Shown: positions 48,212-57,726, numbered from the stretch's first letter. The stretch: 64,000 bases of DNA from PALSA-270 sp963770915 (GCA_963770915.1 CAVYRG010000002.1:248001-312000), one strand, 5' to 3'. The notes: generated by a model from the sequence alone, not told the origin. Numbers and translations: made by a program.

Positions 48212-50539
48212 ATGTGGCGTTCGTACATGCGGCTGGTGACATTGGCTTTGGCCGGGAGCGGGTTGGCGCCGTTGATCACGATCGTAGCTAGCCGGTACAT
48301 GAACTATGGCGTCTTCCCGTGGCATTCGATTCCGGGATACAGCCTTGTCGCCATCGAAATACTGGCCGCTGTCATTGTGCTGCGCCTTATTTTGATGAGG
48401 GCCCAAGGCTTCCTCGACGACGCGGCCGCGGCCCAAGCTGAATTCGTTCGAACAACTCCCGACGCGTATCTCAGTTGGGCGATTTTTTTTGCGGCGGCGC
48501 TCAGTTTGTTTCTGGAGCTTTCCATCATCCGCTGGCAAGCTACGGTGTTTCCCTTCTTTGCCTTCTACAAGAATCTTTCCCTGTTGTCCTGCTTTGCCGG
48601 CTTGGGCCTGGGGTATGCGATGTCTCGAGACAAATACATGCCCCTCTTCCTGAGCGCCCCGATTTTTTGCTGGCAATTTGTTCTCATGATTGGCATGCGG
48701 TACGGACTGACGGCCGATCAATTCAGAAGCCTGAATGTCTTGCCATTCCGCGAACAGCTGAATATGGGAGTCCCAAGAGCTACGCACTTTTACTACGGGC
48801 TGCAAACATATTTTGTGCTGTCGGTGGTCTTTCTCCTCACCGCCTTGGCTTTCATGCCGATCGGCCAATTGTGCGGGGCCTTGATGGAGCGCCGGGACAA
48901 GCTCCATGCGTACGGCCTAAATCTGCTGGGAAGCTTGGCGGGTGTCTTATTGACGTTCGCCGCCAGCGCCTTCTGGACGACGCCGCCCATCTGGTTCCTA
49001 GCTGGCTTTGCGGGATTGCTACTCTTCCACGTTCGCAGGCAATCGATTCTGCTGATGGCCACCGCTGCGGTGGTGCTGGCCTTGATCACTCTGGAATGGC
49101 CGGTGAGTCCAGCTTGGCAGCGAATCTATTCTCCTTACCAATTGCTGGAAGTGGGCTACAACGAGCGCGGCTTTCTGTTGATCCGGGCTGCCGGCAACTA
49201 CTACCAGCGCGCCTACGATCTGTCGGCCTCGTCGCATGGATCAAAAGCCGACTCCGATTCTGACAAGGCTCGCAACTATTACGAATTACCCTACCGGCTC
49301 TCGGGTCCGGTGGAAAGTGTCGCCGTGGTGGGCGCCGGCACGGGTAACGATGTCGCCGCGGCGCTGCGCGCCGGAGTCAAACACGTGGATGCGATTGAGA
49401 TTGATCCGGCTATCCTCATGCTGGGACGTGCTGGTCATCCCGAGCATCCCTACGACGATCCTCGTGTCCACGCCATCGTGAATGACGCGCGCTCTTTCCT
49501 GCGCACCACCGATCAACACTATGACATGATCGTCTTCGGACTGCTGGATTCGCACACCCTGCTCAGCCAAGCGTCGAGTGTGCGGCTGGATTCATTTATC
49601 TACACCGTCCAGGCGCTGCGTGAAGCGCGCGCGCGATTGAAGCCCCACGGAATTATTTCTCTGGCATTTTCGGTGATTAACAATCAACTGGGCCGCAAGA
49701 TATACCTGATGATGCAACAAGCGTTTGATGGACGCCCCCCGGTGTGCATCGATGTTGGGTACGACGGCGGGGTCGTCTTTCTTGAGTCCAATGACAACCG
49801 GCTGGCCTTGGCCTCCCAAGTTCTGGATCAGCCTGGGCTTCCGCGCAAGACTGATATTTATGCGAATCCGGCGTTGCATACCGACGTTTCGACGGACGAT
49901 TGGCCTTTCTTCTATATGCCGGAGAGGGTGTACCCATTTTCGTATTTGTTGATGGTTGCCATGGTGTTAGCTCTGTCGGCGCTGCTGCTGGCTAACTTTC
50001 TGGGCGGGAAACCCGAGGTCCGCCATGCTCCCTTTTTTCTGTTAGGGGCGGGGTTCATGCTGGTGGAGACGAAAGGAATCACCGAACTCGGGCTTACCTT
50101 CGGCAATTCTTGGCAGGTGATTGGCGTCATCATCGCGGGGATTATGGTGATGGCGTTCCTGGCCAACTGCGTCGTGATGTGGCTGAAAGCGCGCCGCCCG
50201 ATTCTGCCCTACGTGCTGTTATTGGCGACTTTGTCGGCGGGCTGGTGGATATCAAAGGCTGGAGGATTGCCCTCGACTTGGGCCGGCCGTTTGGGAACTG
50301 CCATCGTCCTCACTTCTCCAGTATTTTTTTCGGGCATCGTATTTTCCACCTTGCTGAAATCGAAGGGTGAAATATCCAGCATGATGGCGGCGAATTTGTT
50401 CGGCGCAATGTGCGGAGGGCTGCTGGAATACAATTCCATGTATTTCGGATTTCGATTCCTTTACGTGATCGCGGCGGGCTTATATGTCCTCGCGTTCTTG
50501 TGGGAGTTGGTTGGTGCCAGGGTTGAACGCGTGGCATGA
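48212..50539 (+). CDS. Membrane-fused spermidine-synthase-like protein
   Basis: 775 residues from ATG 48212 (MWRSYMRLVTLALAG), which has GGGGAGG upstream. The first ~330 residues hold about eight membrane helices (for example YLSWAIFFAAALSLFLELSI and TYFVLSVVFLLTALAFMPI). The middle (about 395-600) is a spermidine-synthase-like Rossmann domain with VAVVGAGTGNDVAAALRAG, VDAIEIDPAILML and YDMIVFGLLDSHT. Four to six further helices end the protein. The aminopropyl-transferase active-site acids are not clearly conserved, so methyl or other group transfer is equally possible. Function unknown. It stands alone between tmRNA and the dehydrogenase gene. Confidence 0.82.
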   Translation: MWRSYMRLVTLALAGSGLAPLITIVASRYMNYGVFPWHSIPGYSLVAIEILAAVIVLRLILMRAQGFLDDAAAAQAEFVRTTPDAYLSWAIFFAAALSLFLELSIIRWQATVFPFFAFYKNLSLLSCFAGLGLGYAMSRDKYMPLFLSAPIFCWQFVLMIGMRYGLTADQFRSLNVLPFREQLNMGVPRATHFYYGLQTYFVLSVVFLLTALAFMPIGQLCGALMERRDKLHAYGLNLLGSLAGVLLTFAASAFWTTPPIWFLAGFAGLLLFHVRRQSILLMATAAVVLALITLEWPVSPAWQRIYSPYQLLEVGYNERGFLLIRAAGNYYQRAYDLSASSHGSKADSDSDKARNYYELPYRLSGPVESVAVVGAGTGNDVAAALRAGVKHVDAIEIDPAILMLGRAGHPEHPYDDPRVHAIVNDARSFLRTTDQHYDMIVFGLLDSHTLLSQASSVRLDSFIYTVQALREARARLKPHGIISLAFSVINNQLGRKIYLMMQQAFDGRPPVCIDVGYDGGVVFLESNDNRLALASQVLDQPGLPRKTDIYANPALHTDVSTDDWPFFYMPERVYPFSYLLMVAMVLALSALLLANFLGGKPEVRHAPFFLLGAGFMLVETKGITELGLTFGNSWQVIGVIIAGIMVMAFLANCVVMWLKARRPILPYVLLLATLSAGWWISKAGGLPSTWAGRLGTAIVLTSPVFFSGIVFSTLLKSKGEISSMMAANLFGAMCGGLLEYNSMYFGFRFLYVIAAGLYVLAFLWELVGARVERVA

Positions 50540-50634
50540 AGGCGACGGCTGCTCGCATCGCCTCATAGCACAAGCCAGGGAAGCGCCGGCGTTCCCTTCT
50601 CGGGGTTTCATCGGTACGTCGCAGTATCCTTTAC

Positions 50635-52383
50635 TCATTTTACCGGCGGCGGATGGTTCAAGCTCCACACATACGCCGCGACCGATTTCACCTGCTCAGG
50701 AGTCAGCTGCGCCCCTCCCATGGGCGGCATGGGAGCGCGAAACTTCTTTGGCTGCGGCACGCCGTCGGTGATGGTTTTGATGAGTCCTTCCAGGCTACCA
50801 TCGCTCCAAAGCAGGTTCTTTGCAGTGAGGTCGGGACCGAGGACGGTGCCTTTGCCGTTCGCGCCATGGCAGCCGATGCAGGATGCTCCGCCGACCTCGC
50901 CATGATAGATGCGGTCGCCGAGGGCGACCATCTCGCGGGTCGTACCCGGCGGCAGAGCCGAGCCCGCTTCGGGATGTGTGCCTTCCGGCGGCCTCGCAGC
51001 GGTTGCGGCGATTTCGCCAGCGGGAGATGCAGCGCTCGGACAAGGCGTAATTCCGGTGCCCGCGTCGGGTCCGCCGACATAAGTAACGCGATAGATGCGG
51101 CCGCGAGTGTCGTCGGAAACATACAGGGCGCCATCGGGTCCAACCGCGAGGCCAGTGGGACGGTGCTCGGCTCGGTCGGGGGACTTGACGGCTCCCGCAA
51201 AACCGTCGGCGAAGATTTCGCACGGGCCGGATGCGTGCGCATCTTCGAGCGGCTGAAAGACCACGTTGTATCCGCCCTGGGCGTAGGGCGCACGATTCCA
51301 TGATCCATGGAAGGCAATGAAGACGCCGTCGCGATAGCGCGCGGGGAATTCTTTTTGGTCGTAGTGCACCATGCCGTCCGGCGCCCAGTGCGCGGGGAAG
51401 GCCGCCACGGGTGCAGCCTTGCTCGCGCACACGCCGATCTTTTTGCCGTCGCCGCCGTATTCCGGCGCGAGCACCAGCTTCTGCACAAACGGATCGTAAT
51501 AGCACTCGGGCCAGCCGTAGTCGGCGCCCTGCTTCAGCAGCATGATTTGCTCGGCAGGCAAGGTTGCTTCCTGGTCAGGGGCATAGAAGTCGGGCCAGTT
51601 GCTGTGCAGTTGGTCGCGCCCGTGCTGCGTCACAAACAAGTTGCCGGCGGAGTCAAACGCAAAGCCTTCCGCGTTGCGGATGCCGGTGGCGTAGCGCTCG
51701 GCGGAAGAGAATTTCTGATCCGTCTTGTTCGCGTCATGGCGCCAGATGCCGCCGCGAGTTTCGAGTTCCGTGCAGGGGGCGGCGCCGGGCGACTTGAGCG
51801 TGCGATTTTTCAGCTGGCAGGAATTGGTCGCCGTGGCAACGTCGATGTACAACATGCCCTCGGCGTCGATGATGAAAGGATGCATGGGATGGTCGCCGCC
51901 GAGAGGCAACCCTGAAACCACGGTGACCGGATCACCCGAAGGAACAATGCCCTTCTCCGGAAGCGTGTAGCGGATGATGCGATCTTTGCTTTCCGCGAAA
52001 AGCCAACCTTTATAGATACCAATGCCCGTGCCGCCCGCGCCGCCTTCTTCCGCGGTTTCGCCGAAGCGCTCAATCACGTCGGCTTTTCCTGCGCCTTTTG
52101 TATCTTGCAGCGCGACCAGGAATCCGCCCTGGTGAGGCGGTTGATTGCCGTAGTACGCGCCCGACCAGGTGTTCACGTAAACCACTCCGTCCGGGGCCAC
52201 GACCAGGTGGCGCGCGTGGCCAGTGCCGTCGGCAAATACAGTTGCACAGAATCCACCGGGGAGTTTCAGGCCGGCGTCTGCGTCAGGGCACTCGGTCTCG
52301 GCCGAAACGGTAGAGCGAGTTGGGCAAACCGCGGCAAGCACAATTGCGGCCAACGAAAGCCGGCACAGGCGAGACAATCGCAT
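50635..52383 (-). CDS. Periplasmic PQQ-type sugar dehydrogenase-like protein with C-terminal cytochrome c
   Basis: 582 residues from ATG 52383, which has CCGGAGGATC upstream; the longer frame adds 20 unlikely residues. Signal peptide LCRLSLAAIVLAAVCPTRSTVSAE. The large domain is a soluble-glucose/sorbosone-dehydrogenase beta-propeller (PGGFCATVFADGTGHARHLV, RNAEGFAFDSAGNLFVTQHG, RPTGLAVGPDGALYVSDDTRGRIYRV). A ~90-residue class I cytochrome c follows with haem motif CIGCH and axial Met in APMPPMGG. It probably oxidises a sugar or alcohol in the periplasm and passes electrons to the haem. Convergent with the membrane protein gene. Confidence 0.88.
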   Translation of the reverse strand: MRLSRLCRLSLAAIVLAAVCPTRSTVSAETECPDADAGLKLPGGFCATVFADGTGHARHLVVAPDGVVYVNTWSGAYYGNQPPHQGGFLVALQDTKGAGKADVIERFGETAEEGGAGGTGIGIYKGWLFAESKDRIIRYTLPEKGIVPSGDPVTVVSGLPLGGDHPMHPFIIDAEGMLYIDVATATNSCQLKNRTLKSPGAAPCTELETRGGIWRHDANKTDQKFSSAERYATGIRNAEGFAFDSAGNLFVTQHGRDQLHSNWPDFYAPDQEATLPAEQIMLLKQGADYGWPECYYDPFVQKLVLAPEYGGDGKKIGVCASKAAPVAAFPAHWAPDGMVHYDQKEFPARYRDGVFIAFHGSWNRAPYAQGGYNVVFQPLEDAHASGPCEIFADGFAGAVKSPDRAEHRPTGLAVGPDGALYVSDDTRGRIYRVTYVGGPDAGTGITPCPSAASPAGEIAATAARPPEGTHPEAGSALPPGTTREMVALGDRIYHGEVGGASCIGCHGANGKGTVLGPDLTAKNLLWSDGSLEGLIKTITDGVPQPKKFRAPMPPMGGAQLTPEQVKSVAAYVWSLNHPPPVK

Positions 52384-52509
52384 GAGATCCTCCGGAGATT
52401 TAAGGCGAGATCGCGCGAGTGATTCTATTACATCTGTGAGCATGCAAGCATGTCGCGGCTTTCGAGCATGGGCGATTTTCGAGCGGGCTTGAGGATTTCG
52501 AGCTGCGGG

Positions 52510-52749
52510 CTATACGGCCGCTTGCCAGTCTTCACACATGGCGCGTTGGATGACTTTGGCGGGAATCGACTTAGCGGAGCAGATGCGCCACAGCAGCACT
52601 TCGGCTTCAAGCGGACCGCGGTCGTCTGCGTCGAGGCCGGCGGCAACGTTCCACACCGCGTCGAGGTCAGGATCGGGATCTGGGCAGACCAATGAGTGAA
52701 CGAGCCGATCTTCAGGCCGGTGCGATTCGGAGGTGGGAAAGCGCGGCAC
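52510..52749 (-). CDS. Small unknown protein (79 aa)
   Basis: GTG start at 52749 with GAGAGGAGC 7 bases upstream. The sequence is acidic and plausible for a real protein (DPDPDLDAVWNVAAGLDADD, PLEAEVLLWRICSAKSIPAKVIQ). No signal or membrane segment. A longer overlapping frame on the same strand is not protein-like. I do not recognise a family. It is 127 bases upstream of the dehydrogenase start on the same strand. The gap 52750-52983 holds nothing else I can support. Confidence 0.48.
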   Translation of the reverse strand: MPRFPTSESHRPEDRLVHSLVCPDPDPDLDAVWNVAAGLDADDRGPLEAEVLLWRICSAKSIPAKVIQRAMCEDWQAAV

Positions 52750-52983
52750 GGGCGCTCCTCTCTGTGTAAAGCGTACAGCAACCGGGGATGTAGTGCAAAG
52801 TAAATGGCCGCTATTTGCAGGTGGCTGAACTGGGGCCCCGGCTGGTGATTGCGGAGAACTGACCAGTAGCGCCGCGCATCCCTCCCACCCGTTTGCCTAT
52901 CCCCTTGTGGACGGTTCGTGGCCTTGCCTACTAGCATGAAGCGATTATCGTCCCCGTAGAATGCCGAGGTCGCTAACCAAATC

Positions 52984-53271
52984 ATGAACGGGAAAGAATT
53001 CCGCGACTCCCTTTCACTCGACGCACCGCCGGCCGGCCTCGGCCATGCGCTGGCAGGCTTGTGGTGGGACGCGAAGGGCGACTGGACCAAAGCCCACGAA
53101 TCCGCGCAACAGGATGAAGGCCCGGCCGGAGCCTTGGTGCACGCTTACCTGCATCGCAAAGAAGGAGATACGTCCAACGCCGCCTATTGGTATCAGCGGG
53201 CGGGCAAATCTCCGGCGCGTGGTTCGCTGACTGAGGAATGGGATCAGATCGCGGGCGCGCTGCTGGGCTGA
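52984..53271 (+). CDS. Small conserved-looking unknown protein (95 aa)
   Basis: 95 residues. The sequence contains a TPR-like helical pattern: GLGHALAGLWWDAKGDWTKA, HESAQQDEGPAGALVHAYLH, RKEGDTSNAAYWYQRAGK. This alternation of Trp, Ala and Gly resembles two Sel1/TPR-type helix pairs, a pattern I have seen annotated only as hypothetical. No signal peptide. It stands alone, convergent with the multicopper oxidase. Confidence 0.7.
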   Translation: MNGKEFRDSLSLDAPPAGLGHALAGLWWDAKGDWTKAHESAQQDEGPAGALVHAYLHRKEGDTSNAAYWYQRAGKSPARGSLTEEWDQIAGALLG

Positions 53272-53320
53272 TGCGAATGTTCAGGTCGCAGGCCCACTCT
53301 GCGAGGCGTTTTGAGCAATA

Positions 53321-54829
53321 TCATACGTAGTCGAATAAAGTCATGAAGCCGAAATCCATGTGCAGTTGCTGGTGGCAATGGAACAGCGTGAGGCCGGGGT
53401 TGTCGGCAACGAAATCGATTTCGGTTTCCTGATAGCCGCCGAGCATGAGCACATCTTTCATGATTCCCGCCATGGGCGCGCCCGCCACGCGAGTGAGCTC
53501 GAAGCTGTGGCGATGCAGATGGATGGGATGGATATCATCGCTAGCGTTGCGCAAACGAATGCGGTAGCGCTTGCCCTGCTGCAAGTGAAAAGATGCTGGC
53601 ACGGGACGATTGGTCATGGGATAGGCCTCGCCGTTGATCGTCCAGCGATTGAAGCCTTCCTCGGCGGCGTTGTCTTTCCGAATCATCATCTCGAACGTTT
53701 CATCGGGTGCAGGTGCGGTCGCGCCGGGCTTGGCGAAATGCGCATAGTTCCAGCGGAAGGGTGGCGGCGCAATCCATTGGGCTTTGCCGGTGCGGCCCGC
53801 GTACTCGATCACGATGCCCATGCCGTGATGGCGATCGTCATCGGCGAGATCGCCCATGATCCACACACCGGGATGATTCATCGCAACGACGGCGGAAATG
53901 CGCTCGGCGGTGCCTAGCCACAATACCGGGACCGTCGCGGGATTCGGCACGGGATTTCCGTCCAGCGCCACGACCTGAAAAGAGTGGCCCGGCAATGCGA
54001 GGCTGCGAATCTCGGTGGCGCTTCCGTTCAGAATGTGAAACAGCACGCGCTCGCCCAGCTTCACGCGAATCGGCTCGCCGTGGCCGAGCAGGCGTCCGTT
54101 GATGGTGAATGAAGCGTAACCGACCTCGTAGCCGTGCGGCATGCCTTTGGCGAGAGAGGCCTTCATTGCAGACTCGCCTAGGTCTTCCAGTGTTTTCACG
54201 GTCGCCTTTGGCGAAAGAAAGTTCATCGCCATATCGCCGCCGCGGCTGAACGTGGGCTCAAACTCTTTGAGAATCAGAAATACTTCGCGGTCGTAGCGCC
54301 CGGGGTCATGCTTCAGCTCGATGAAAACTGGCCCGACTTGCCCGCTGTATTGCCCGGCAGAGAGATCGGCCCGGGCGCGGTTGTGCGTGTGATAGAAGCG
54401 GAATCCGGAGGGCCGGGGCGTGAACTGAATACGCCGCATGCCATGTGCGGGAATGTAGGGGGTTCCTTCTTCGGCCGCGCCATCCACGTCAACCGGAATC
54501 ATCTGGCCGTGCCAATGCAGTTGCTCGGGTGTGTCGGTGTCGTTGTAAGCGTCGACGGTAACGGGAACACCTTCCTTGAAGCGAAGCAGGGGGCCGGGAA
54601 ATTGGCCGTTGTAAGTCACGGCTGAAATGATGTGGTTTGGCGCGATCTCGATGGGGGAGGCCTTGATGCGCAGCGTGTAGTCGGCAGGAACTGAGTCAGG
54701 CGCGGCAGTTGGGGCGGCGTCGCGAGCGGGCATTGCGGATTGCGCAACGGCTTTTCCGGCCGGCAGCAACAGCGCTCCGCTTGCCAGGGCGCCGGCTTTG
54801 AGAAAGCCGCGGCGGGAGCGATTCGGCAT
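53321..54829 (-). CDS. Tat-exported multicopper oxidase
   Basis: 502 residues from ATG 54829 (MPNRSRRGFLKAGALASG); a TTG at 54853, better placed after GAAGGGAA, would add 8 residues and overlaps the chrA remnant's stop. Twin-arginine signal SRRGFLKAG. Three cupredoxin domains with all copper sites: LHWHGQMIPVD, YHTHNRARADL, HPIHLHRHSFELTR and FHCHQQLHMDFGFM (T1/T2/T3 ligands). It oxidises metal ions or phenolics using O2; a copper-tolerance role (CueO/CopA-like) or laccase-like role are both possible. No Met-rich insertion like that of CueO is evident. Confidence 0.9.
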   Translation of the reverse strand: MPNRSRRGFLKAGALASGALLLPAGKAVAQSAMPARDAAPTAAPDSVPADYTLRIKASPIEIAPNHIISAVTYNGQFPGPLLRFKEGVPVTVDAYNDTDTPEQLHWHGQMIPVDVDGAAEEGTPYIPAHGMRRIQFTPRPSGFRFYHTHNRARADLSAGQYSGQVGPVFIELKHDPGRYDREVFLILKEFEPTFSRGGDMAMNFLSPKATVKTLEDLGESAMKASLAKGMPHGYEVGYASFTINGRLLGHGEPIRVKLGERVLFHILNGSATEIRSLALPGHSFQVVALDGNPVPNPATVPVLWLGTAERISAVVAMNHPGVWIMGDLADDDRHHGMGIVIEYAGRTGKAQWIAPPPFRWNYAHFAKPGATAPAPDETFEMMIRKDNAAEEGFNRWTINGEAYPMTNRPVPASFHLQQGKRYRIRLRNASDDIHPIHLHRHSFELTRVAGAPMAGIMKDVLMLGGYQETEIDFVADNPGLTLFHCHQQLHMDFGFMTLFDYV

Positions 54830-54849
54830 AGCGATTCTCGGCTTGCTCT

Positions 54850-55020
54850 TCAACGAATTCCCTTCTCTGCTACTGCGCCTCCGATTGCGCCGCTCAAGAT
54901 AAGCCAGGTTGAGTTGATCCGAAAACGGATCAGCGCGACCGCGGCCAGAACAGCTAAAGCGATTGTAGTCGCATCGACGAGAGCAGCGCGGCTGAGCTGC
55001 CAGGTCAAACTACCATGAGC
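54850..55020 (-). pseudogene. Remnant of a ChrA chromate transporter (C-terminal ~55 codons)
   Basis: The minus-strand frame ending at TGA 54850-54852 reads SRAALVDATTIALAVLAAVA followed by LIRFRINSTWLILSGAIGG, which matches the very end of ChrA-family chromate transporters (an Asp-containing helix start, hydrophobic helix, RFxxNxxWLIL-GG). No start codon, and the remaining ~350-400 residues of ChrA are absent: the SDR gene begins 37 bases further. I conclude a truncated relic. The upstream limit at about 55020 is approximate. Its stop overlaps the alternative TTG start of the multicopper oxidase. Confidence 0.55.
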
Positions 55021-55056
55021 ACGAGAGCACGAACGTAGAGGACCGTGGCAAATGAT

Positions 55057-55746
55057 TTAGACGTCGGCGCCATAGACGGGGATGACCGCCCCGTTCACGT
55101 CTTTGCCAGCGTCTGCCGCAAGCCAGACGACCAGGCTGGCAATATTTGCCGGCTGAACCCATTTGCTCACGTCCGCGTTCGCAATCGCTTTGCGATTGGC
55201 CGGAGTGTCGATGGTTCCTGGCAGAAGCACATTCGCGGTGATGCCCGCGTCTTTATTTTCCAAGGCGACGGTTCGGATGAGAGAAACCATGGCCGCCTTG
55301 GAAGCGCTATAGACGCCGATGCCCGGCGCAGGCTCAACCGCAGCGCGGCTGCCGATCGCGATGATGCGCCCGCCGCCGGTTTTTCTCATGTCCGGGAGCA
55401 CCGCCCGCAAAAGATGGAACGCGGCGTTGAGGTTGAGATCAAACATGCGCCGGAAAGTTGCGTCATCGGTTTCCGCAACCGATTGGCCTCCGCTGAACCC
55501 GCCCACGGTGTGCGCGACAATATCGAGCCTGCCAAAACGGGCCATCACGCTTTCGACCATGCTCTGCGCGCCAGCGGCGCTGGTAATATCCGCGGGCAGA
55601 GCGGTGAAGGCGGCGCTGTTGAAATCCGACTGCTGAATTTTGCGCGACACGCCGACGACGGTCGCGCCGGCGTCGAGCAGCGCCTGAGTCACATAAGTGC
55701 CCAAGCCGCCATCGGCTCCCGTCACGAGTGCAATCTTGCCTTGCAT
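55057..55746 (-). CDS. Short-chain dehydrogenase/reductase
   Basis: 229 residues. Classical SDR: cofactor loop VTGADGGLGTYVTQALLDAG, NAG-type motif replaced by VAHTVGGFSGG, catalytic Tyr/Lys in GVYSASKAAMVSL with a preceding Ser (IAIGSRAAVE), and NVLLPGTIDTPANR. The NNAG motif is changed to HTVGG, uncommon in classical members. Substrate unknown. It ends 37 bases upstream of the chrA remnant. Confidence 0.85.
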   Translation of the reverse strand: MQGKIALVTGADGGLGTYVTQALLDAGATVVGVSRKIQQSDFNSAAFTALPADITSAAGAQSMVESVMARFGRLDIVAHTVGGFSGGQSVAETDDATFRRMFDLNLNAAFHLLRAVLPDMRKTGGGRIIAIGSRAAVEPAPGIGVYSASKAAMVSLIRTVALENKDAGITANVLLPGTIDTPANRKAIANADVSKWVQPANIASLVVWLAADAGKDVNGAVIPVYGADV

Positions 55747-55989
55747 TCCAGCCTCCGATTTCTACTTTGCCTATCAGATTCGACGCGTCACAAAAGGTTA
55801 CGGGTTAACGAGGGGATGGGCAATAGAGACAATCAGGCCGTCGCAGGAAGCGCATGGTCTGTCTTTTTTTTGATCTTGCGGGCCGCATTGAGCCGCCGTC
55901 TCCGTTTTGGCTGCCTTGAGTCCCGGTTCGCGGCAGTGTAAGATTTTTGGACCGGCTGCACTCTTCGTTGCGGACCGGGCGATTCCCCT

Positions 55990-56074
55990 GCGGAAGTGGT
56001 GGAACTGGCAGACACACCATCTTGAGGGGGTGGCGCCGAAAGGCGTGGGGGTTCAAATCCCCCCTTCCGCACCA
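55990..56074 (+). tRNA. tRNA-Leu (anticodon GAG)
   Basis: Class II tRNA with long variable arm. Acceptor GCGGAAG (55990-55996) pairs with CTTCCGC (56064-56070) and the encoded CCA ends at 56074. The anticodon stem CCATC/GGTGG encloses loop TTGAGGG with anticodon GAG at 56024-56026. The variable-arm hairpin CGCC-GAAA-GGCG and the T-arm GGGGG-TTCAAAT-CCCCC fit. Confidence 0.96.
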
Positions 56075-56079
56075 AGCTT

Positions 56080-57696
56080 TTATTCCACTTCAATCACGAG
56101 CAAGGGCAGTAGCTCGTTGGGCTCGGCCCGCAGGTGACGTCTTTGTTTCCCCGGCCCTTCCAACTTTATCTTCACCGGGGCAGGCGCGATCCCCTGGGCG
56201 CCGCCGAGCTTTCCGTCGAGGTCGGTGATCAAGCGGACCACACCGCTGGTTCGCCAAAGAAATTTGTCGTTGAGAGAAAGTTCGGCCTGGCCCGCGGAGT
56301 ACTTAATTTGCGCGATTTTCGTCGGCGTCACCTGCAGGCGATAGGTCGCGCTGACTGACTGCGCCGGCGGGAGCAGATTCCACTCCAGGACGTCCCCAAC
56401 TTGCCGCACGCCTGCCAATCTCCAAGTGAAACTGATGAAGACCAGCGCGGCGGGTGAGTAATCGCCGGTGTCGGGGGTGAAGTCGCCGGTCAGCGGATCC
56501 ATCTGCTGCAGGAAGCTGCCGTTGCGTTCAATCGCGCGGACCCATTGCTGCATTAGCTGAGCCAAGTCGGCGGGTTTGCCGTACTCCTCCATCCAGCGCG
56601 GAGCGCGCAGAGCAGTGAGCGCCTGCGATGCCCCTCCCCAGGAGTTGCGCGGGATAGGGCGAACGAATGTGGAATCGTCGAGCGCGATCGAAGTAAGAGG
56701 ATAGGGTGCCCAGAAGGCTTTGGGGTTGTGGATTTCGCACTCGTAAATCGTGTCGAAGAGCTTTTGATCCACAACGTGCTCGCCGAGCACCCGGCTGATC
56801 ACGTCCCCGCGGATGCGCACGAAGTGATCCTGCGCGTCGAGATCGTAAAACGCGGCATCTTCCGGCGAGTAGAGTTTATCGATGATCAACCTCTGAATCG
56901 CATCGGCGTCGGCCAGCCAGTGATCGGCTTCGGAATTTTTTCCCAAGGCGCGAGCCATCGCCGCCAAAGCAACGCGGCCGCCATAAACGGTTGCGGAAAG
57001 ATCGGGACACAAGCGCGGCAGGCCAGGCGCGTCGGGACATTTGCGCGCATCGCCATCCGGGCAGCGATTGGGCATTCCCGCCCAGCGCGGGCTGTTGTCG
57101 TGGCCGGTATCCCAGGTGCAGAAGCCTTCGCACAGGCCGGTGTGGCGGGTGTCGCGATAGCGGCGCAGCCAGGCATCCCAGCGGGCGGAACCGGAGTAGG
57201 CTTTCTCCAACAATTCGCTGTCGCCGGTTTGCTGCGCGAGTTCCCAAGCCGTCGCCGCGATCGGCACGACCATCTGAATCTGGGCGAAGCCGATCGCAGT
57301 CGTCCGCGCCCAGCAAGGGATTTGCCCATCTTCCTTTTGCAGCGCAAAAAAGATCAAATGATTATTGCGGGCGATGTCTGGCCGGATTAGGGAATAGACC
57401 AGGCCCTCCTGCGGCGCGCACTCCAGCCACGCGCCCTTGTAGCTGCTGCCCTCGATCAGTACCGGCGCCGAATAGCCTTGCACGGGAATGATGTTGCGGT
57501 GCAGCGTGTCGAGCGCGTGGTCGTAGACCGTCTGATAAGCCGCGTCGCTGGTCTGGAAAGAAATTCGCGATTCAGGATGAGGAGGTTCTGCAGCCGGCCC
57601 GGCCGCTGGCTGCGTTTGCAGAGCTGCGGCCGCGCGCGGGAATAAAGATACTGTGGCCAGCATCCCGGTTCTCGCTAGAAATTCCCGTCGTTTCAT
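56080..57696 (-). CDS. Tat-exported (alpha/alpha)6 six-hairpin glycosidase
   Basis: 538 residues from ATG 57696 (MKRREFLARTG), the usual Tat signal position; other starts at 57699 and 57708 exist. The mature protein is an (alpha/alpha)6 barrel with FCTWDTGHDNSPRWAG, the Trp-Asp-Gly-type motif of the GH37/GH63/MGH1-like enzymes, followed by NSWGGASQALTALRAP and a small C-terminal beta domain. It differs from GH78 rhamnosidases in overall layout, but that family cannot be excluded. Substrate unknown. It follows GH28 in the same direction (30-base gap), so the two are probably cotranscribed. Confidence 0.72.
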   Translation of the reverse strand: MKRREFLARTGMLATVSLFPRAAAALQTQPAAGPAAEPPHPESRISFQTSDAAYQTVYDHALDTLHRNIIPVQGYSAPVLIEGSSYKGAWLECAPQEGLVYSLIRPDIARNNHLIFFALQKEDGQIPCWARTTAIGFAQIQMVVPIAATAWELAQQTGDSELLEKAYSGSARWDAWLRRYRDTRHTGLCEGFCTWDTGHDNSPRWAGMPNRCPDGDARKCPDAPGLPRLCPDLSATVYGGRVALAAMARALGKNSEADHWLADADAIQRLIIDKLYSPEDAAFYDLDAQDHFVRIRGDVISRVLGEHVVDQKLFDTIYECEIHNPKAFWAPYPLTSIALDDSTFVRPIPRNSWGGASQALTALRAPRWMEEYGKPADLAQLMQQWVRAIERNGSFLQQMDPLTGDFTPDTGDYSPAALVFISFTWRLAGVRQVGDVLEWNLLPPAQSVSATYRLQVTPTKIAQIKYSAGQAELSLNDKFLWRTSGVVRLITDLDGKLGGAQGIAPAPVKIKLEGPGKQRRHLRAEPNELLPLLVIEVE

Positions 57697-57726
57697 CATC
57701 ACGGCCACATCTGGCCGGTCGTCCTA

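Noticed and set aside
52428..53090. 220-codon minus-strand ORF
   Set aside because: Composition is not protein-like and it overlaps the well-supported 95-aa gene on the plus strand; the shorter frame at 52510-52749 has a ribosome binding site.
55045..55941. 298-codon plus-strand ORF opposite the SDR gene
   Set aside because: It is the complement of a clear SDR coding sequence and has a typical shadow composition rich in His and Arg.
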